Both the position numbers and the translations under genes were made by a program. Below are positions 16,007-25,237 of a stretch of DNA of 64,000 nucleotides, one piece after another. The notes below the pieces were generated by a model, which saw nothing but the letters and a program-made list of their open reading frames with translations, was not told the origin of the DNA and did no database searches. Source of the DNA: Asanoa ishikariensis (GTDB lineage Bacteria; Actinomycetota; Actinomycetes; Mycobacteriales; Micromonosporaceae). The DNA lies in assembly GCF_900107455.1 (NCBI RefSeq), contig NZ_FNQB01000001.1:1364001-1428000 (forward strand). The letters run 5' to 3'. How positions within the stretch are numbered: position 1 is the stretch's first letter; each line of letters begins with the position of its first letter.

Positions 16007-16016
16007 GGTTATCGCA
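16007..16016. promoter_or_regulatory. Shared motif GGTTATCGCA, copy 2, upstream of potD
   Basis: This second copy is in the 165-base gap between the Lrp-type regulator and potD, 57 bases before the potD start, with GTCAGG one base further on. Confidence 0.3.
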
Positions 16017-16073
16017 TGTCAGGATCGGTCGTCGTCTAGATCCCCCCAACTAGACCGAACCCGGGAGCCCCCG

Positions 16074-17291
16074 ATGCGCAATCGCTCGCGTCCGCCGCTG
16101 TCCCCCGAGGCCGCGGCCCTGCTCTCCCTGTCCCGTCGCACCCTGATGCGGGGTGCGCTCGCTACCGGAGCTCTGGCGGTCTCCGGTGGCGCGCTCGCCG
16201 CCTGCGGCACCAAGGGTGCGCAGCAGACGGAGTCGAGCTGCGTCAGCGAAGACAGTTCCGGCTCGGAGAAGACGCTCACCGTCTCTAACTGGCCGCAATA
16301 TATCGATGTCGACGATAAAGACGAGTCGAAGCGCCCGACCCTCGTCGCTTTCGAACAGAAGACCGGAATCAACGTCAGCTACACGGAAGACATCAACGAC
16401 AACAACGAGTTCTTCGGCAAGGTACAGAACCAGCTCACCGAGTGCCAGCCGACCGACCGCGACGTCATCGTGCTCACCGACTGGATGACGGCCCGGATGA
16501 TCCGGCTCGGCTGGTTGCAGAAGCTCGACGCCGCGAAGATGCCGAACTTCCAGAAGAACCTGCTGCCCTCGCTGAAGGGCCGCCCGTTCGACAAGAACAA
16601 CGAGTACGCGGTGCCGTGGCAGTCGGGCCTGGCGGGCCTCGCCTACAACGGCAACGTCACCAAGGAGATCAAGACGGTCGACGAGCTGCTGACCCGGCCC
16701 GATCTGAAGGGCAAGGTGACGGCGCTGACCGAGATGCGCGACACGATGGGGCTGATCCTGCAGTCCAACGGGCACAACCCGTCGGACTTCACCAAGGCGC
16801 AGTTCGATGACGCGATCAACAAGCTGCAGAAGGCGGTCGACGCCGGGCAGATCCGCCGGTTCACGGGCAACGACTACGCACCGGATCTGGCCAAGGGCGA
16901 CATCGCGGCGTGCATCGGCTGGTCCGGCGACATCATCCAGCTCGGCCTCGAGGACCCGAAGGTGAAGTTCGTGGCGCCGGAGAGCGGCGCGATGCTCTAC
17001 TCCGACAACTCGTCGGTGCCCAACAAGGCCGCGCACAAGGGCAACGCCGAGGCGTTCCTGGACTACTACTACGACCCGGCGGTGGCCGCCGAGCTGGCCG
17101 CGTACGTCAACTACATCTGCCCGGTCGTCGGCGCCAAGGAAGAGATGGCGAAGACCGAGCCGGAGTTGGCGGCCAATCCGCTGATCTTCCCGGACGACGC
17201 GCTGCTCGCGAAGACCAAGGTCTTCAAGGCGCTGACCGAGGCCGAGGAACGTGAGTACGAGTCCGCGTTCCAGCGGGTCATCGGAGCCTGA
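16074..17291 (+). CDS. potD: PotD-like polyamine-binding lipoprotein of an ABC importer
   Basis: This 405-residue extracytoplasmic solute-binding protein should capture spermidine or putrescine. The N-terminus has SRRTLMRG, a twin-arginine-like motif, then a hydrophobic run and lipobox LAAC (Cys44), so it is a lipid-anchored protein possibly exported by Tat. LTVSNWPQYIDVD begins the mature fold and is typical of PotD/PotF. VPWQSGLAGLAYN and IAACIGWSGDIIQL are other family segments. The ATG at 16074 follows GGGAG by 6 bases; longer upstream reading is not supported. It is followed after 1 base by potA. Confidence 0.92.
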   Translation: MRNRSRPPLSPEAAALLSLSRRTLMRGALATGALAVSGGALAACGTKGAQQTESSCVSEDSSGSEKTLTVSNWPQYIDVDDKDESKRPTLVAFEQKTGINVSYTEDINDNNEFFGKVQNQLTECQPTDRDVIVLTDWMTARMIRLGWLQKLDAAKMPNFQKNLLPSLKGRPFDKNNEYAVPWQSGLAGLAYNGNVTKEIKTVDELLTRPDLKGKVTALTEMRDTMGLILQSNGHNPSDFTKAQFDDAINKLQKAVDAGQIRRFTGNDYAPDLAKGDIAACIGWSGDIIQLGLEDPKVKFVAPESGAMLYSDNSSVPNKAAHKGNAEAFLDYYYDPAVAAELAAYVNYICPVVGAKEEMAKTEPELAANPLIFPDDALLAKTKVFKALTEAEEREYESAFQRVIGA

Positions 17292-17292
17292 G

Positions 17293-18447
17293 ATGACGAC
17301 CCCCGAGACCGGCGACCTGCGGATCACCAACGTCACCAAGCGGTTCGGCGAGTTCACCGCCGTCGACGACCTGAGCCTGACCGTCCCGCAGGGCGCGTTC
17401 TTCGCGCTGCTCGGTGCGTCCGGCTGCGGCAAGACCACCACGTTGCGGATGGTGGCCGGGCTGGAGGAGCCGACCACCGGCGAGATCCGGCTGGGCGACC
17501 GCGATATCACCCGGCTGCGTCCGTACCAGCGACCGGTCAACACCGTGTTCCAGAGCTACGCGCTGTTCCCGCACCTGGACGTGTTCGAGAACGTGGCGTT
17601 CGGGCTGCGCCGGCGCAAGCTTCGCCAGGTCAAAGAACAGGTCGACAAGATGCTGGAGCTCGTCCAGTTGGGCGGGTTCGGCAAGCGCAAGCCGGCCGAG
17701 CTCTCCGGCGGCCAGCAGCAGCGGGTCGCGCTGGCCCGGGCGTTGATCAACCACCCGCAGGTGCTGCTGCTCGACGAGCCGCTCGGCGCACTGGACCTCA
17801 AGCTGCGCCGGCAGATGCAGATCGAGCTCAAGCGCATCCAGACCGAGGTCGGCATCACCTTCGTGCACGTCACGCACGACCAGGAGGAGGCCATGACGAT
17901 GGCCGACACGGTCGCTGTGATGAACGCCGGGAAGATCGAGCAGCTCGGCCGCCCCGCGGAGATCTACGAGTACCCGGCGACCGCCTTCGTCGCGAACTTC
18001 CTCGGCCAGTCCAACCTGCTGGCCGGTGAGGCCGCTGGGCGCTCCGGCGACGTCGTCCAGGTCGCGGCCTACGAGCAGCGGTTCGCCGTGCCGGCCGTGC
18101 GGTCCCGCACCGACCGGGGTCCGGTCTTCCTCGGCGTACGCCCGGAGAAGCTGGCCCTGGTCCCCGCCGGCGCGGCCGTGCCGGCCGGCCACCAGTTTGT
18201 GGCCGGCGTGGTCACCGACTCGTCCTATGTGGGCGTCAGCACCCAGTATCTCGTGCGCACCGGCTGGGGCACCGAGCTCGCGGTCTTCGCACCCAACGGC
18301 GGTGACGCGACGCAGTTGGCCGTCGGCTCCCAGGTGACGGCGCACTGGAACCCGCACCACGCGTTCCTGCTGGAGCGCGCGCCCGGCGAGGGTGACCAGA
18401 CCACGCCGCTGCTGGACTCACCTGACACGGTCGGGGTCGGGTCGTGA
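17293..18447 (+). CDS. potA: PotA-like ABC transporter ATP-binding protein
   Basis: This 384-residue ATPase energises the polyamine importer. Walker A GASGCGKTT, signature LSGGQQQRVALARA, Walker B LLLDEPLGALD and the switch His in HVTHDQEEA are all present. The C-terminal ~130 residues form the TOBE-type regulatory domain seen in PotA/MalK proteins (FLGVRPEKLALV). The ATG at 17293 comes one base after the potD stop. Its own stop overlaps the potB GTG as GTGA. Confidence 0.95.
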   Translation: MTTPETGDLRITNVTKRFGEFTAVDDLSLTVPQGAFFALLGASGCGKTTTLRMVAGLEEPTTGEIRLGDRDITRLRPYQRPVNTVFQSYALFPHLDVFENVAFGLRRRKLRQVKEQVDKMLELVQLGGFGKRKPAELSGGQQQRVALARALINHPQVLLLDEPLGALDLKLRRQMQIELKRIQTEVGITFVHVTHDQEEAMTMADTVAVMNAGKIEQLGRPAEIYEYPATAFVANFLGQSNLLAGEAAGRSGDVVQVAAYEQRFAVPAVRSRTDRGPVFLGVRPEKLALVPAGAAVPAGHQFVAGVVTDSSYVGVSTQYLVRTGWGTELAVFAPNGGDATQLAVGSQVTAHWNPHHAFLLERAPGEGDQTTPLLDSPDTVGVGS

Positions 18448-19355
18448 CCCTGCTGACCGGCGTCGGCCCGCGCCCGGTCGATGCAAAAGGAGGAGGCGCG
18501 GAACGGCGAGACCGCAGGCGCGCTCTGCCGTACCTGCTGCTGCTCCCCGGCGCCGCCTGGCTGTTCCTGTTCTTCGTCGTGCCGACGATCCAGCTCGGCG
18601 CGACCAGCCTCTACGACCCGTCCGGCTCCGTGACCGCCGGCTACGCGATGACGTGGGAGTTCAGCAACTACCCGGACGCCATCGAGTACGCCTGGCCGCA
18701 GATCGTGCGCTCGTTCGGCTACGCCGCGATCGCCACGGTGATCGGCATCGTCATCGGTTACCCGCTGGCGTACGCGATCGCCCAGAAGGCCGGCCGCTGG
18801 AAGAACGTGCTGCTGGTCTGCGTGGTCGCGCCGATGTTCACCAGCTTCCTGGTGCGCACGCTGGCCTGGAAGACGATCCTGTCGGACAACGGCTGGCTCG
18901 TCGGCTTCCTGCGCGACATCGGCCTGCTCGGCGACGACGGCCGGCTGCTCGCGACGCCGGCGGCGGTGATCCTCGGCCTGACGTACAACTTCCTGCCGTT
19001 CCTGGTGTTGCCCCTCTACGCCAGCCTCGAACGGCTCGACTACCGGCTGCTCGAGGCGGCCGGCGACCTGTACGCCAGCCCGACCCGCACGTTCGTCAAG
19101 GTCACCCTGCCGCTGTCGATGCCCGGCCTGGTCGCGGGCACGCTGCTGTTCTTCATCCCGGCGGTCGGCGACTACATCAACGCCGCGCTGCTCGGCAACA
19201 CCAACACCAACATGGTCGGCAACGTGGTGAACTCGGCGTTCCTGTCCCGGCAGGAGCCACCCCAGGGCGCGGCGCTGTCGTTCCTCCTGATGGCGATCAT
19301 CCTGGTGATCGTCTTCACCTACGTACGCCGCTCCGGCACTGACGAGGTGGTCTGA
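18444..19355 (+). CDS. potB: PotB-like ABC transporter permease
   Basis: This 303-residue inner-membrane permease has about six hydrophobic segments, beginning LPYLLLLPGAAWLFLFFVVP. The cytoplasmic EAA-type loop that contacts the ATPase is LEAAGDLYASPTRTFVKVTLPLSMPGLVAG. The GTG start overlaps the potA stop by 4 bases, and potC begins 1 base after its stop, so the four genes are one operon. Confidence 0.94.
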   Translation: MTLLTGVGPRPVDAKGGGAERRDRRRALPYLLLLPGAAWLFLFFVVPTIQLGATSLYDPSGSVTAGYAMTWEFSNYPDAIEYAWPQIVRSFGYAAIATVIGIVIGYPLAYAIAQKAGRWKNVLLVCVVAPMFTSFLVRTLAWKTILSDNGWLVGFLRDIGLLGDDGRLLATPAAVILGLTYNFLPFLVLPLYASLERLDYRLLEAAGDLYASPTRTFVKVTLPLSMPGLVAGTLLFFIPAVGDYINAALLGNTNTNMVGNVVNSAFLSRQEPPQGAALSFLLMAIILVIVFTYVRRSGTDEVV

Positions 19356-19356
19356 G

Positions 19357-20148
19357 ATGAGGCGTTGGCTCGCCGACCACTGGGTGATGACAGTCGGCCT
19401 CATGGTGCTGCTCTACCTGTTCCTGCCGATCGCGGTCGTCGCCGGCCTGTCGTTCAACCGCCCCTCGAACCGGCTGTCGTACGACTTCAACGCGTTCACG
19501 ACCGACAACTGGACCAACCTGTGCGGCCCGGCCGACCTCTGCGACGCCGTCGGACGCTCGGCCTGGATCGGCCTCCTTTCCACGCTGTTCGCGACCATCC
19601 TCGGCACGCTGATGGCGTTCGCGCTGGCCCGGCACCGGTTCCGCGGCCGGAGCCTGACCAACCTGCTGATCTTCCTGCCGATGGCGACCCCCGAGCTCGT
19701 GATGGGCACGTCGCTGCTGGCGCTGTTCACCGCGGGCGGCCTCCAACTCGGCTTCGTGACAATCCTGATCGCGCACGTGATGTTCTGCGTCTCGTTCGTG
19801 GTGGTCACGGTCAAGGCGCGGCTGGCCGGCATGGACGCCCGGTTGGAAGAGGCGGCGATGGACCTCTACGCGACGCCCTTCCAGACCTTCCGGCGGATCA
19901 CCCTGCCGCTGGTGCTGCCCGGCATCGTCGCCGCGGCCCTGCTCGCGTTCTCGCTGTCCTTCGACGACTTCATCATCACGAACTTCAACTCGGGCAACAC
20001 GGTGACCTTCCCCATGTACGTTTGGGGTGCCAACCAGCGAGGCATCCCGCCGCAGGTCAACGTGATCGGCACGGCCATGTTCGCGATCGCGCTGCTGCTG
20101 GTGCTGGCGACGAACGTGCGACGGCGGCGGGGGGCGCGAGTGGCATGA
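19357..20148 (+). CDS. potC: PotC-like ABC transporter permease
   Basis: This 263-residue second permease has six hydrophobic segments and the EAA loop EEAAMDLYATPFQTFRRITLPLVLPGIVAA, followed by FSLSFDDFIITNF, typical of PotC. It ends in a short Arg-rich cytoplasmic tail. Its stop overlaps the ATG of the next FAD enzyme as ATGA, linking transport and catabolism in one message. Confidence 0.94.
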   Translation: MRRWLADHWVMTVGLMVLLYLFLPIAVVAGLSFNRPSNRLSYDFNAFTTDNWTNLCGPADLCDAVGRSAWIGLLSTLFATILGTLMAFALARHRFRGRSLTNLLIFLPMATPELVMGTSLLALFTAGGLQLGFVTILIAHVMFCVSFVVVTVKARLAGMDARLEEAAMDLYATPFQTFRRITLPLVLPGIVAAALLAFSLSFDDFIITNFNSGNTVTFPMYVWGANQRGIPPQVNVIGTAMFAIALLLVLATNVRRRRGARVA

Positions 20149-21539
20149 ACGTCGGTCGGGCGCTCGCGGACGCGCAGCCCCGGGTCTTCTGGCTCGACCG
20201 TCCCGAGCGCCCCGACCCGCTGCCACCGCTCTCTGGCTCTGTGGAAGCCGACCTGCTGGTCGTCGGCGGGGGTTACGCCGGCCTTTGGGCGGCGCTGCAA
20301 GCGAAGCAGGACGACCCCGGCCGCGATGTCGTGCTGGTCGAGGCCGGCACCTGCGGGTGGGCGGCGTCCGGCCGCAACGGCGGGTTCTGTGCGACGTCGC
20401 TTACCCACGGCCTGGCCAACGGCGCGGCCCGGTTCCCGGACGAGATCTCCATCTTGGAGACGCTCGGCCAAGCCAACCTGGATGGGCTGCTGGCCACGAT
20501 CTCGCTGTTCGACATCCGTTGCGACGTCGAGCGCACCGGCGAGATCGAGCTGGCTACCGCTTCGCACCAGGTCGCGGATCTGGCTTCCGGCGCCGCGCTG
20601 GCCCGGCGGTTCGGCCACGACGTGGTGGTGCTCGGGCGGGACGAGGTGCGTTCCGAGGTCTCCTCGCCTACGTACCTCGGTGGCGTCTGGCACCGCGACC
20701 GCACCGTCATGCTCGACCCGGCCCGGTTGGCCTGGGGGCTGCGCGACGCTTGCCTCTCTCTTGGCGTGCGCATCTACGAGCACACCCGGGTAACCGGGCT
20801 GGCGTCCTCCGGGGCGGGGGTAGTCGCCCGCTGCGGCGGCGGGTCGGTGCGGGCGGGCGGTGTCGTGTTGGCCGCCAACGCGTTCCCGCCGTTGCTGCGC
20901 CGGCTCCGGGCCTTCGTCGTGCCGGTCTATGACTATGCGCTCGTGACTCGGCCGCTGACCGCGTCGGAGCTTTCGTCGATCGGCTGGCTCCGGCGGCAGG
21001 GGTTGGCCGACTCCGGCAACCAGTTCCACTACTACCGGCTGACCGCCGACAACCGGATCCTGTTCGGCGGGTACGACGCCGTCTACCACTACGGCAACCG
21101 GATGGCGCCGTCGCTGGCCCGTGAGGCACCCACGTTCCACACGCTGGCCCAGCACTTCTTCGAGACCTTTCCGCAGTTGGCGGACGTCACCTTCACCCAT
21201 CGCTGGGGCGGGGTGGTCGACACCTGCACGCGGTTCTGCGCCTTCTTCGGCACGGCTTTTGGCGGGCGGCTGGCTTATGCGACCGGGTTCACCGGCCTGG
21301 GTGTAGGCGCCACCCGGTTCGGCGCGCGGGTCGCGTTGGACCTGCTGTCCGGCTCTTCCACCCCTTTGACCACATTGGACTTCGTACGCAGCCGCCCGGT
21401 CCCCTTCCCGCCGGAACCCTTGCGCTCCCTGGTCATCAACGCGACCCGCTGGTCGATGGCCTACGCCGACGCGCACCAGGGCCGGCGCAACCTGTGGCTG
21501 CGTACCCTCGACAGACTCGGTTTGGGGTTCGATTCCTGA
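20145..21539 (+). CDS. FAD-dependent amine oxidase-like enzyme, second copy
   Basis: This 464-residue DAO-family oxidoreductase is distinct from the copy at 12572. The binding motif is LLVVGGGYAGLWAALQAKQ, followed by CGWAASGRNGGFC. LAYATGFTGLGVGATRFGARVALDLL is the C-terminal FAD-contacting segment. It is translationally coupled to potC (ATGA) and to the next gene (TGATG), so its substrate is probably delivered by the Pot importer. The sequence does not fix whether it takes free putrescine, acetylated or glutamylated polyamines. Confidence 0.86.
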   Translation: MNVGRALADAQPRVFWLDRPERPDPLPPLSGSVEADLLVVGGGYAGLWAALQAKQDDPGRDVVLVEAGTCGWAASGRNGGFCATSLTHGLANGAARFPDEISILETLGQANLDGLLATISLFDIRCDVERTGEIELATASHQVADLASGAALARRFGHDVVVLGRDEVRSEVSSPTYLGGVWHRDRTVMLDPARLAWGLRDACLSLGVRIYEHTRVTGLASSGAGVVARCGGGSVRAGGVVLAANAFPPLLRRLRAFVVPVYDYALVTRPLTASELSSIGWLRRQGLADSGNQFHYYRLTADNRILFGGYDAVYHYGNRMAPSLAREAPTFHTLAQHFFETFPQLADVTFTHRWGGVVDTCTRFCAFFGTAFGGRLAYATGFTGLGVGATRFGARVALDLLSGSSTPLTTLDFVRSRPVPFPPEPLRSLVINATRWSMAYADAHQGRRNLWLRTLDRLGLGFDS

Positions 21540-22732
21540 TGCGTGTCCTACAGATCGGCGCGGGCGGGGTCGGCGCCGCCGCGGCCGCGATCGCCGCGCG
21601 CCGCTCGTTCTTCTCGTCCTGGGTCGTGGCCGACTATTCGCTGGCACGCGCGCAGGCGGTGGTGGCCTCGGTCGACGACCCTCGTTTCTCGGCCGCCCAG
21701 GTTGACGCGTCGTCGTCGACCGAGGTGCGGGACCTGGCCGCCGGTGCGACGCATGTGTTCAACGCGGTGGACCCGCGGTTCGTGATGTCCATCTTCGACG
21801 GTGCGTTCGCGGCGGGTGCCGACTATCTCGACATGGCGATGTCGCTGTCCCAGCCGCACCCTGTCTCTCCCTATTCGTCAACTGGTGTCGTGCTCGGCGC
21901 GGCCCAGTTCGCGACGGCTTCGTTGTGGGAGGAGTCGGGGCGGCTCGCGCTGGTCGGCATCGGGGTGGAGCCGGGGTTGTCGGACATCTTCGCCCGGTAC
22001 GCGGCCGACGAGCTGTTCACGTCGATCGACGAGATCGGGGTACGCGACGGCTCGAACCTGGTGGTCGACGGGCACACGTTCGCGCCGTCGTTCTCGATCT
22101 GGACGACGATCGAGGAGTGCCTGAACCCGCCGGTGGTGTTCGAGCGCGAGCGTGGCTGGTTCACGACGGAGCCGTTCTCCGAGCCGGAGGTGTTCGACTT
22201 CCCGGAGGGCATCGGGCCGGTCGAGTGCGTCAACGTCGAGCACGAAGAGGTTTTGTTGATTCCGCGCTGGGTCGACGCGGGTCGGGTGACGTTCAAGTAC
22301 GGCCTAGGGGCTGACTTCATCGCGGTGCTGCGGACGCTGCACCGGCTCGGGCTCGACTCGGCCGTGCCGGTCAAGGTCGGCGACGTGTCGGTGGCGCCGC
22401 GCGACGTGGTGGCCGCGTGCCTGCCGGACCCGGCTGGTCTGGGGCCGCGGATGCGCGGCAAGACGTGCGCGGGCACGTGGGTGAAGGGCACGGATCTCTC
22501 TGGCTCGCCGCGCGAGGTCTACCTCTATCACGTGGTCGACAATGAGTGGTCGATGCGCGAGTACGGGCATCAGGCGGTGGTCTGGCAGACCGCGGTGAAC
22601 CCGGTGATCGCGCTGGAGCTGCTGTCTGGCGGGGGCTGGTCCGGCGCGGGCGTCCTCGGTCCTGAGGCGTTCCCGCCGTCGCCGTTCCTGGAGCTCCTGG
22701 TGGCCTACGGGTCGCCGTGGGCGATGCGCTGA
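21539..22732 (+). CDS. Saccharopine dehydrogenase-like NAD(P)-dependent enzyme
   Basis: This 397-residue protein begins MRVLQIGAGGVGAAAAAIAARR, a Rossmann motif at the first residue, and continues with THVFNAVDPRFVMSIFDGAFAAGADYLDMAM, as in saccharopine and carboxynorspermidine dehydrogenases. These enzymes form or split a C-N bond between an amino acid or polyamine and an aldehyde. In this operon it could channel an aminoaldehyde or act on lysine. The start overlaps the previous stop as TGATG, and it is the last gene of the operon. Confidence 0.82.
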   Translation: MRVLQIGAGGVGAAAAAIAARRSFFSSWVVADYSLARAQAVVASVDDPRFSAAQVDASSSTEVRDLAAGATHVFNAVDPRFVMSIFDGAFAAGADYLDMAMSLSQPHPVSPYSSTGVVLGAAQFATASLWEESGRLALVGIGVEPGLSDIFARYAADELFTSIDEIGVRDGSNLVVDGHTFAPSFSIWTTIEECLNPPVVFERERGWFTTEPFSEPEVFDFPEGIGPVECVNVEHEEVLLIPRWVDAGRVTFKYGLGADFIAVLRTLHRLGLDSAVPVKVGDVSVAPRDVVAACLPDPAGLGPRMRGKTCAGTWVKGTDLSGSPREVYLYHVVDNEWSMREYGHQAVVWQTAVNPVIALELLSGGGWSGAGVLGPEAFPPSPFLELLVAYGSPWAMR

Positions 22733-22823
22733 CCCCTTTTGTTTCGCTCAGAGCGGATCGCTTAGCTCTGTGCGTCCTCCTGTAGCGGTGTAATGCTGTA
22801 ATCAAGTAATCAGGAGGTGCGCC

Positions 22824-23396
22824 ATGAGGGGTTTCCGAGGCCCATGGGAAGCAGGCGGCGGCGGACGTGGCGGTCGAGCCGAGCCGCCACCGGCAGAGGG
22901 GCTGGCGGCCTGGATCGCCGGCGCGGTGCCGGACGGCTGGTTCACTGAACCGCCCGCGGTCACCATCGACCGCGACGAGGTCATGATCATTGGGCGGCTG
23001 CCGTCGCCGCAGCTAGGCGAGGACGCGTCCGACGCCGACCGCGGGTCGGCCGAGCAGGGCCGGATCGCCCAGCACCGCGAAGACACCCGAGACCAACGCA
23101 TCAAGATCGCGCAGCAGATCGAACACCGCTGGCGCCGCAAGGTCAGCTGGGGCGCGGCCTGCGGCTCGACGGAGGCCCTGTTCACCACGTTCTCGGCGCC
23201 GGTGATGACCCGCCTACGCCAGTCGGACCGCCAGGTCCTGGACACCCTGGTAGCAGCGGGCGTAGCCCGCAGCCGCTCCGAGGCCCTGGCCTGGTGCGTG
23301 CGGCTGGTCGGCCAGCACGCGGACGAGTGGTTGGGCGAACTGCGCGACGCCATGGGAGCGGTAGACGAACTCCGCCGCCGCGGCCCGAACGCCTAG
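22824..23396 (+). CDS. Hypothetical protein with ribbon-helix-helix-like C-terminus
   Basis: I do not recognise this 190-residue protein. A Gly/Arg-rich start (about 1-25) is followed by EGLAAWIAGAVPDGWFTEPPAVTIDRDEVMIIGRLP, a charged helical stretch, and RQSDRQVLDTLVAAGVARSRSEALAWCVRLV (about 132-162), which resembles the helix pair of antitoxin-like ribbon-helix-helix proteins. AGGAGG lies 6 bases before the ATG, an excellent ribosome binding site. Three GTAAT words lie just upstream. It is convergent with the aldehyde dehydrogenase across an intergenic repeat element. Confidence 0.7.
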   Translation: MRGFRGPWEAGGGGRGGRAEPPPAEGLAAWIAGAVPDGWFTEPPAVTIDRDEVMIIGRLPSPQLGEDASDADRGSAEQGRIAQHREDTRDQRIKIAQQIEHRWRRKVSWGAACGSTEALFTTFSAPVMTRLRQSDRQVLDTLVAAGVARSRSEALAWCVRLVGQHADEWLGELRDAMGAVDELRRRGPNA

Positions 23397-23399
23397 AGC

Positions 23400-23554
23400 A
23401 AGGAAGGGCCCCTTGTTAACGCTTTCCGCATAGGAAGGGCCCCTTGCTAACGCGCGCCCGGAGTGCGCAGAGTGCCCACAGCGACGCGAACCAGGGCCGC
23501 CGTTAACAAGGGTCCCTTGCGCTGCGGAAAGCGTTAACAAGGGGCCCTTCCTTA
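23400..23554. repeat. MITE-like element with 31-bp perfect terminal inverted repeats
   Basis: Positions 23400-23430 (AAGGAAGGGCCCCTTGTTAA then CGCTTTCCGCA) are the exact reverse complement of 23523-23553. A second, shorter copy follows the left arm (23431-23454) and another sits at 23501-23520 in opposite orientation. The left pair recurs, inverted, at 48936-48990. No open frame is inside. It lies between convergent genes and may end transcription from both sides. Confidence 0.8.
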
Positions 23555-23656
23555 CCCACCGCGGACCCGGCAGGGCGGGGCCACGGGTTTCGGGCCTCGC
23601 CCGTTGCGCGTGGGAGCAAACGGCCGCGCCTACGACGAACGCGCGTAAACAAGGCT

Positions 23657-25096
23657 CTAAAGATCAAGATCCGTCAGCACCATGACCCTGGGTTCGGTGT
23701 AGTCGTCGATCGCGCTCCGCAACCCCTCGCGCCCGACGCCGGACCCCTTGACCCCGCCATAGGGCATCTGGTCGGCGCGATAGGACGGCACGTCGCCGAT
23801 GATGATTCCGCCGACCTCGAGGGTGCGGTGGGCCGTGAAGGCCGTCTGGATGTTGCGCGTGAAGACGCCCGCCTGCAAGCCGTAGTCCGAGTCGTTGATC
23901 GCCTCGAAGCCCGCCTGGTCGGACGGGACCGGTGACACGACGAGGACCGGCCCGAAGACCTCCTCGCGGCTGACCTTGGCGTCCTTCGGCGGCCGCGACA
24001 GCACGGTCGGCGGATAGGTCGCGCCTGCCCGCAAGCCGCCGACCTCGATCGTCGCGCCGGCCGTGACCGCCTCGTCCACCCACGACTCGACCCGCTGCGC
24101 CGCCGCCTCGGAGATCAGCGGACCGACGTCGGTCGCCTCGTCGGACGGGTCGCCGGTGCGCAACGCCGCGACGGCCGCGACCAAGCGGGGCAGGAAACCG
24201 TCATAGATCCACTCGTGTACGAAGACCCGCTGCACCGCGATGCAGCTCTGCCCCGCCTGGTAGTTGGAGAACGTCGCGATCCGTTCGGCCGCCCAGTTCA
24301 GGTCGGCGTCCGCGGTCCAGTCCTCGCAGAGCAGCACTGCCGCGTTGCCGCCGAGTTCCAACGTGACGTGTTTGTCGGGCACAGAGCGCCTGATCGACGC
24401 GCCGACCGGGCCCGAGCCGGTGAAGCTGACCACCGGGAGGCGCGGGTCCTCGACCAACGACGCCGCGCGCTCGTTGGGCAGGGGCAGCACGGAGAACATC
24501 CCCGCCGGCAGCGCGGTCTCGGCCAGGATCTCGCCGAGCAGCAGCGCGCTGAGCGGGGTGGCCGGCGCCGGTTTGACGATGATCGGCGCGCCCGCCGCGA
24601 TCGCCGGGGCGACCTTGTGCGCGACCAGGTTGAGCGGGAAGTTGAACGGTGCGATGCCGAGGACCGGGCCGCGCGGGAAGCGGCGGACCACGGCCAGGCG
24701 GCCCGTCGCGGCCGGGTCGGTGTCGAGGCGTTGCAGATCGCCGGCGAACCGGCGGGCTTCCTCGGCCGCCCAGCGGAACGTCGACACGGCCCGGGCCGCC
24801 TCGGCGCGTGCCCATTTCAGCGGCTTGCCGTTCTCGGCGGTGATCAGGTGGGCGACCTCGTCGGCGCGCTCCTTGAGCCGGGCGGAGACGTGGTCGAGCG
24901 CGGCGGCGCGGGCGTGTGCCGGAAGAGCCGCCGCCTCAGCCGCGACGGCCGACGCCGCGCTGACCGCGCGTTCGACCTGCTCGGCTGTGGCAACCGTGGT
25001 CGTGCCGACCGCATGGCCGTCGAAAGGATGCCGGACCGTCACCGGATCGGTGCCGTGCTCGGGCCGGCCTGCTACGTAGAACGCGCGCTGGTCCAC
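23657..25096 (-). CDS. NAD(P)-dependent aldehyde dehydrogenase, candidate succinate-semialdehyde dehydrogenase
   Basis: This 479-residue enzyme oxidises an aldehyde to its acid. Motifs include PFNFPLNLVAHKVAPAIAAGAPIIVKPA, VSFTGSGPVG, VTLELGGNAAVLL and the catalytic Cys in YQAGQSCIAVQR; EEVFGPVLVV is also present. It starts at a GTG. It is divergent from the aldehyde dehydrogenase at 25238. With a GabT homologue nearby it could convert succinic semialdehyde to succinate, but close relatives also act on lactaldehyde or phosphonoacetaldehyde, so no gene symbol is given. Confidence 0.85.
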   Translation of the reverse strand: MDQRAFYVAGRPEHGTDPVTVRHPFDGHAVGTTTVATAEQVERAVSAASAVAAEAAALPAHARAAALDHVSARLKERADEVAHLITAENGKPLKWARAEAARAVSTFRWAAEEARRFAGDLQRLDTDPAATGRLAVVRRFPRGPVLGIAPFNFPLNLVAHKVAPAIAAGAPIIVKPAPATPLSALLLGEILAETALPAGMFSVLPLPNERAASLVEDPRLPVVSFTGSGPVGASIRRSVPDKHVTLELGGNAAVLLCEDWTADADLNWAAERIATFSNYQAGQSCIAVQRVFVHEWIYDGFLPRLVAAVAALRTGDPSDEATDVGPLISEAAAQRVESWVDEAVTAGATIEVGGLRAGATYPPTVLSRPPKDAKVSREEVFGPVLVVSPVPSDQAGFEAINDSDYGLQAGVFTRNIQTAFTAHRTLEVGGIIIGDVPSYRADQMPYGGVKGSGVGREGLRSAIDDYTEPRVMVLTDLDL

Positions 25097-25237
25097 AGCG
25101 GCAGCGTAACTCAGCGGCTAGGTTCGCGGAAACGGTGGCGATAGACCTTGCAAGCAACGGATTCGGTCGCGAAGATGGCGTGTGGGTTGCGAAAACGTCC
25201 TTGACCAAGCCCGCCCCCCAGCCTGGAGACGCCCACC

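Noticed and set aside
15264-16074. Classic Lrp binding sites
   Set aside because: No clear A+T-rich Lrp-type palindrome is visible; only the shared GGTTATCGCA word stands out.
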